From the NCBI GenBank assembly GCA_002869605.1, contig PKUI01000183.1:1-32119 (forward strand): 32,119 nucleotides of DNA. Reading direction: 5' to 3'. This document shows, piece after piece, positions 29,370-32,119 of the stretch (positions within the stretch are counted from its first letter, which is position 1; each line of letters begins with the position of its first letter). The DNA is from Desulfuromonas sp. GTDB lineage: Bacteria; Desulfobacterota; Desulfuromonadia; Desulfuromonadales; SZUA-401. A program made the position numbers and the translations under genes. The notes under the pieces are model-generated. The model saw nothing but the letters and a program-made list of their open reading frames with translations, was not told the DNA's origin and searched no databases.

Positions 29370-30494
29370 TTAATCTTCGGTGACCGGCGGGGTGTTGTTG
29401 GCAGGCATCTCCGTTGCGGGGGCGGTGTCGGGCTCGGAGTCTGAGGCCTCGACTGTGTCGGGGTCTTGTGGTGTCACTTTCCAAAAAGCATCTGCCTGGT
29501 GCTCGAGGGTCGTGCCGAAGGGGTCACAGAGCTCTTTGAAGTCACGGCTGAAGGCATCGGCCTGCTCTTGTTGCAGCGGCCGGGGCTGAAAGGCGACCTC
29601 AATGTTGTAGACATCGAGCGGCAGCAGTTCCGCCTTGAGAAGCCTGGCGTCGCGCAGGGTGATGCGTGCCAGGGCGCTGGTTCTGGCGGTTTTGCTGTAG
29701 GAGCCGAAGGCGAAGTTGCCGAGGCTGTAGTAGATGACGCCGTCACGATAGAGTTCGACCCCCTGCAGCACGTGGGGGTGGTGGCCGATCACCACCTGGG
29801 CTCCGGCCTCGATGGCGCGGCGGCCGAGATCCTGCTGGTAGTCCTTCGGTGTCGTCAGCGCCTCGCCTCCCCAGTGAAACGAAACGATCACCACGTCGGC
29901 CCGCTTGCGGGCTTTTTTGATGTCGTGGATGAAGTAGCTCGGGTAACCGGGTGCGGTCCCCGGCCGTGACTTGGTGGCGTAGAATGCCTTGGGAAAGGTG
30001 TTGGAGTAGGCGAGCAGGGCGATGGTGGTGCCGTCGATTTCGACGAGTGCAGGCTCACGTGCCTGTGTGATGTCGGCGCCAGCGCCAGTGCTCTTCAGCC
30101 CGACGGCATGCAGGCTGTCGACGGTGTCGTTGACCCCCTGGTGTCCTAAGTCTCCCATATGGTTGTTGGCCAGGGTCAGCACGTCGTAGCCTGCGTTTTT
30201 TAGCGCTTCGGCGGCAGCGGATGAGACCTTGAAGCGGAAGCGTTTGTCGGTGAACTCATCCTGCGAGTTGGTCAGTGGTGCCTCGAGGTTGCCGAGGGTC
30301 AGGTCGGCGGAGGTGAGCACGTCACGGGTGGCGTCGAAAGCGTAATCGAAGCCGTACCGTTTGAGTAGCGGTGCCGCGCTGCCGTCGAGCAGAATGTCGC
30401 CGCTGGCGATGATGCTGATATCCCGTGCCATGGCGCAGGGGGCCAGGCAAAACAGGAGCAGCAGGGTGAGCAGGATGCGGTACACAAGGAACAT
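29370..30494 (-). CDS. CapA-family metallophosphoesterase-like protein, periplasmic
   Basis: A 374-residue exported protein. A signal peptide is visible (basic residue, leucine-rich core, probable cleavage after AMA near residue 23). The CapA/PgsA fold, related to calcineurin-like phosphoesterases, shows its metal motifs in order: ASGDILLDG, NLEAPLT, ANNHMGDLG, SFHWGGE and GHHPHVLQG. CapA-like proteins work in poly-gamma-glutamate or capsule handling in Gram-positives, but stand-alone copies in deltaproteobacteria have no assigned role; no capB or capC is nearby. The last 30 residues are a proline/threonine/aspartate-rich tail, probably disordered. No strong ribosome site precedes the ATG. 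Confidence 0.87.
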   Translation of the reverse strand: MFLVYRILLTLLLLFCLAPCAMARDISIIASGDILLDGSAAPLLKRYGFDYAFDATRDVLTSADLTLGNLEAPLTNSQDEFTDKRFRFKVSSAAAEALKNAGYDVLTLANNHMGDLGHQGVNDTVDSLHAVGLKSTGAGADITQAREPALVEIDGTTIALLAYSNTFPKAFYATKSRPGTAPGYPSYFIHDIKKARKRADVVIVSFHWGGEALTTPKDYQQDLGRRAIEAGAQVVIGHHPHVLQGVELYRDGVIYYSLGNFAFGSYSKTARTSALARITLRDARLLKAELLPLDVYNIEVAFQPRPLQQEQADAFSRDFKELCDPFGTTLEHQADAFWKVTPQDPDTVEASDSEPDTAPATEMPANNTPPVTED

Positions 30495-30516
30495 AATGGA
30501 CCCCGGGATGGGTTGC

Positions 30517-30546
30517 TTGACGGTGGCTGCGGCAGGTGATAATAAT
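30517..30546 (+). promoter_or_regulatory. Predicted sigma-70 promoter of serS
   Basis: TTGACG (30517-30522), 18 nt, AATAAT (30541-30546). An overlapping GATAAT at 30538-30543 gives a 15-nt spacer and is less likely. Initiation near 30553 leaves a leader of about 28 nt. There is no T-box-like structure in that leader. Confidence 0.55.
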
Positions 30547-30580
30547 AGCTACCTTTTATTCCCTGAGACAAGGCTAAACC

Positions 30581-31855
30581 ATGCTAGATGCAAAGCTTTT
30601 ACGTGAGCAACCCGAAGAAATAGCGGCCCTTCTTTCCACGCGGGGTCAAAAGATCGACCTGACGCCGGTGGTCGAACTCGATCGTCGCCGTCGTGACCTG
30701 CTGCAGGAATCCGAAAGCCTCAAGGCCGAGAAGAACCAGGTCTCCGCGGTAATCGGTCGCACCAAGGACAAGAGCCAGGTCCAGGGCGAGATCGCGCGTA
30801 TGAAAGAGGTTTCCGCGCGTATCAAGAGTCTCGACGACGAATTGAAGGAGACCGAGCAGCAGCTCAACGACTTTGTGCTGGTGCTGCCGAACATCACCCA
30901 CGAGGCGTGCCCGGTCGGGCAGAGCGAGGAGGATAATGTCGAAGTCAAGGTGTGGGGAGAAATCCCGCACTTCGACTTCACGGCCAAGGCGCACTGGGAT
31001 CTCGGTGTCGATCTCGGCATCCTCGACTTCGAAACCGCCAGCAAGCTTGCCGGGGCCCGTTTTGCCCTCTACCGAGGCGCCGGGGCGAGGCTCGAGCGTG
31101 CGCTGATCAACTTCATGCTCGACCTGCATACCGGCGAGCACAATTATATTGAAATCCTGCCGCCCTTTATGGTAAACAGACCGACCATGACAGGTACCGG
31201 GCAGCTTCCGAAGTTTGAGGAAGACCTGTTTCGGACCGAGGGGGTCGAGCTGTTCCTGATCCCGACAGCCGAGGTCCCGGTGACCAACATGCACCGCGAA
31301 GAGATCCTCGCACCGGGCAGCTTGCCGCTGTCGTACGTGGCCTACACCCCCTGCTTCCGCAGGGAGGCCGGTTCGCACGGCAAGGACACTCGAGGACTGA
31401 TCCGTCAGCACCAGTTCAATAAGGTCGAGTTGGTCAAGTTTGTGCTGCCGGAGGAATCGGACGCCCAACTACAGGTGCTGCGTGGCAACGCCGAAAAGGT
31501 CCTGCAACTGCTGGAACTCCCCTACCGGATCGTCGATCTGTGTACCGGGGATATCGGTTTCTCCGCGGCACGCACCTTCGATATCGAGGTCTGGCTGCCG
31601 GGGCAGGAGACCTACCGGGAGATTTCATCCTGCTCCAACTTCCGGGATTTCCAGGCGCGGCGAGCGGCGATCCGTTTCCGGCGTGAAGAAGGGGCCAAAC
31701 CCGAGCTGCTGCATACCCTGAACGGGTCGGGTCTGGCGGTCGGCAGGACGCTGGTGGCGATTCTCGAAAATTACCAGCAGGCCGATGGTAGCGTGGTGAT
31801 TCCCGAGGTGCTGCGCCCCTACATGGGCGGGCTGGAGAAGATCAGCGCCTTATAG
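30581..31855 (+). CDS. serS: Seryl-tRNA synthetase
   Basis: A 424-residue class II aminoacyl-tRNA synthetase that charges tRNA(Ser). The N-terminal 110 residues form the long antiparallel coiled coil (rich in charged Lys/Glu heptads) that grips the extra arm of tRNA(Ser). Class II motif 2 is [18 protein letters not shown], followed by [12 protein letters not shown]; the serine/adenylate region is [15 protein letters not shown], and motif 3 is [26 protein letters not shown] stands upstream of the ATG. Two serine tRNA genes follow directly, with no terminator between, so co-transcription is likely. Confidence 0.97.
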   Translation: MLDAKLLREQPEEIAALLSTRGQKIDLTPVVELDRRRRDLLQESESLKAEKNQVSAVIGRTKDKSQVQGEIARMKEVSARIKSLDDELKETEQQLNDFVLVLPNITHEACPVGQSEEDNVEVKVWGEIPHFDFTAKAHWDLGVDLGILDFETASKLAGARFALYRGAGARLERALINFMLDLHTGEHNYIEILPPFMVNRPTMTGTGQLPKFEEDLFRTEGVELFLIPTAEVPVTNMHREEILAPGSLPLSYVAYTPCFRREAGSHGKDTRGLIRQHQFNKVELVKFVLPEESDAQLQVLRGNAEKVLQLLELPYRIVDLCTGDIGFSAARTFDIEVWLPGQETYREISSCSNFRDFQARRAAIRFRREEGAKPELLHTLNGSGLAVGRTLVAILENYQQADGSVVIPEVLRPYMGGLEKISAL

Positions 31856-31877
31856 CGCAGAGAAAATAGAACAGTTT

Positions 31878-31965
31878 GGTGGGCTGGCCGAGTGGTTGAA
31901 GGCAGCGGTCTTGAAAACCGCCGTACGGAAACGTACCCGGGGTTCGAATCCCTGGCCCACCGCCA
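31878..31965 (+). tRNA. tRNA-Ser (anticodon TGA)
   Basis: Acceptor GGTGGGC pairs with GCCCACC, discriminator G, encoded CCA at the end. The anticodon stem GCGGT/ACCGC holds the loop CTTGAAA (anticodon TGA, reading UCA and related codons). A long variable arm (CGTAC GGAAA CGTAC) marks it as class II tRNA(Ser), and the T-loop is TTCGAAT. It starts 22 nt after serS. Confidence 0.97.
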
Positions 31966-31970
31966 TTTAC

Positions 31971-31999
31971 AAAAAACAGGCATTCCGTTAAGATGCCTG
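31971..31999 (-). terminator. Terminator-like hairpin facing the - strand, between the tRNA genes
   Basis: CAGGCAT (31977-31983) and ATGCCTG (31993-31999) form a 7-bp stem; read on the - strand it is followed by six T (31976-31971). On the + strand it has no T-tract. It could stop - strand transcription coming from the right of the window, or be a structure in the tRNA precursor spacer. Confidence 0.5.
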
Positions 32000-32022
32000 C
32001 ACATCGCGAATACGTTCTGTAC

Positions 32023-32114
<92 letters not shown>

Positions 32115-32119
32115 TTCAA

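Overview
The window looks like a chromosomal segment from a Desulfuromonadales-type deltaproteobacterium (Geobacter/Desulfuromonas/Pelobacter relatives). This is an inference from gene content, not a database match. It rests on a nuo operon whose NuoF carries a C-terminal two-cluster ferredoxin tail, a short NuoI, futalosine-pathway menaquinone genes, and moderately high GC with strong Shine-Dalgarno sites. Almost all of the sequence is housekeeping and tightly packed; there is no phage, transposase or CRISPR array.

Region 1 (1-12,194, + strand) is the distal part of a respiratory complex I operon: nuoF (5' end cut off by the window), nuoG, a zinc-ribbon/TPR gene not normally part of complex I, then nuoH, I, J, K, L, M and N, closed by a strong intrinsic terminator. 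The Fe-S ligands of NuoF, NuoG and NuoI and the key membrane glutamates of NuoK, L, M and N are all present, so the complex appears functional.

Region 2 (12,200-17,600) holds a small PilZ protein with its own promoter, a convergent MFS transporter that shares a bidirectional terminator with it, and a pepN (aminopeptidase N) gene followed by an atypical NAD(P)-binding epimerase-like gene.

Region 3 (17,684-25,007, + strand) is a compact probable operon: a UbiA-type prenyltransferase, a UbiX-type flavin prenyltransferase, the radical-SAM enzymes MqnE and MqnC, hisC, mutY, rnd and a small DUF2007-like/zinc-ribbon protein, ending in a terminator. The first four genes belong to menaquinone synthesis by the futalosine route. 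The menaquinone made would be the electron acceptor for the complex I encoded in region 1.

Region 4 (25,008-25,486) is a 480-base non-coding stretch rich in inverted repeats. It is bounded by two matching 13-bp-stem/6-nt-loop hairpins in mirrored orientation and looks like a repetitive extragenic element. It is one of the least explained parts of the window.

Region 5 (25,487-32,112) contains fumC (- strand, GTG start), an EamA-type permease, an unrecognised lipoprotein, an HD-domain phosphohydrolase, a CapA-type periplasmic metallophosphoesterase-like protein (- strand), and serS followed directly by two serine tRNA genes (anticodons TGA and GCT).

I did not find a convincing wholly new system. 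The best candidates for follow-up are the TPR gene inside the nuo operon, the repeat element at 25.0-25.5 kb, and the serS-tRNA(Ser)-tRNA(Ser) cluster with an opposing terminator-like hairpin.
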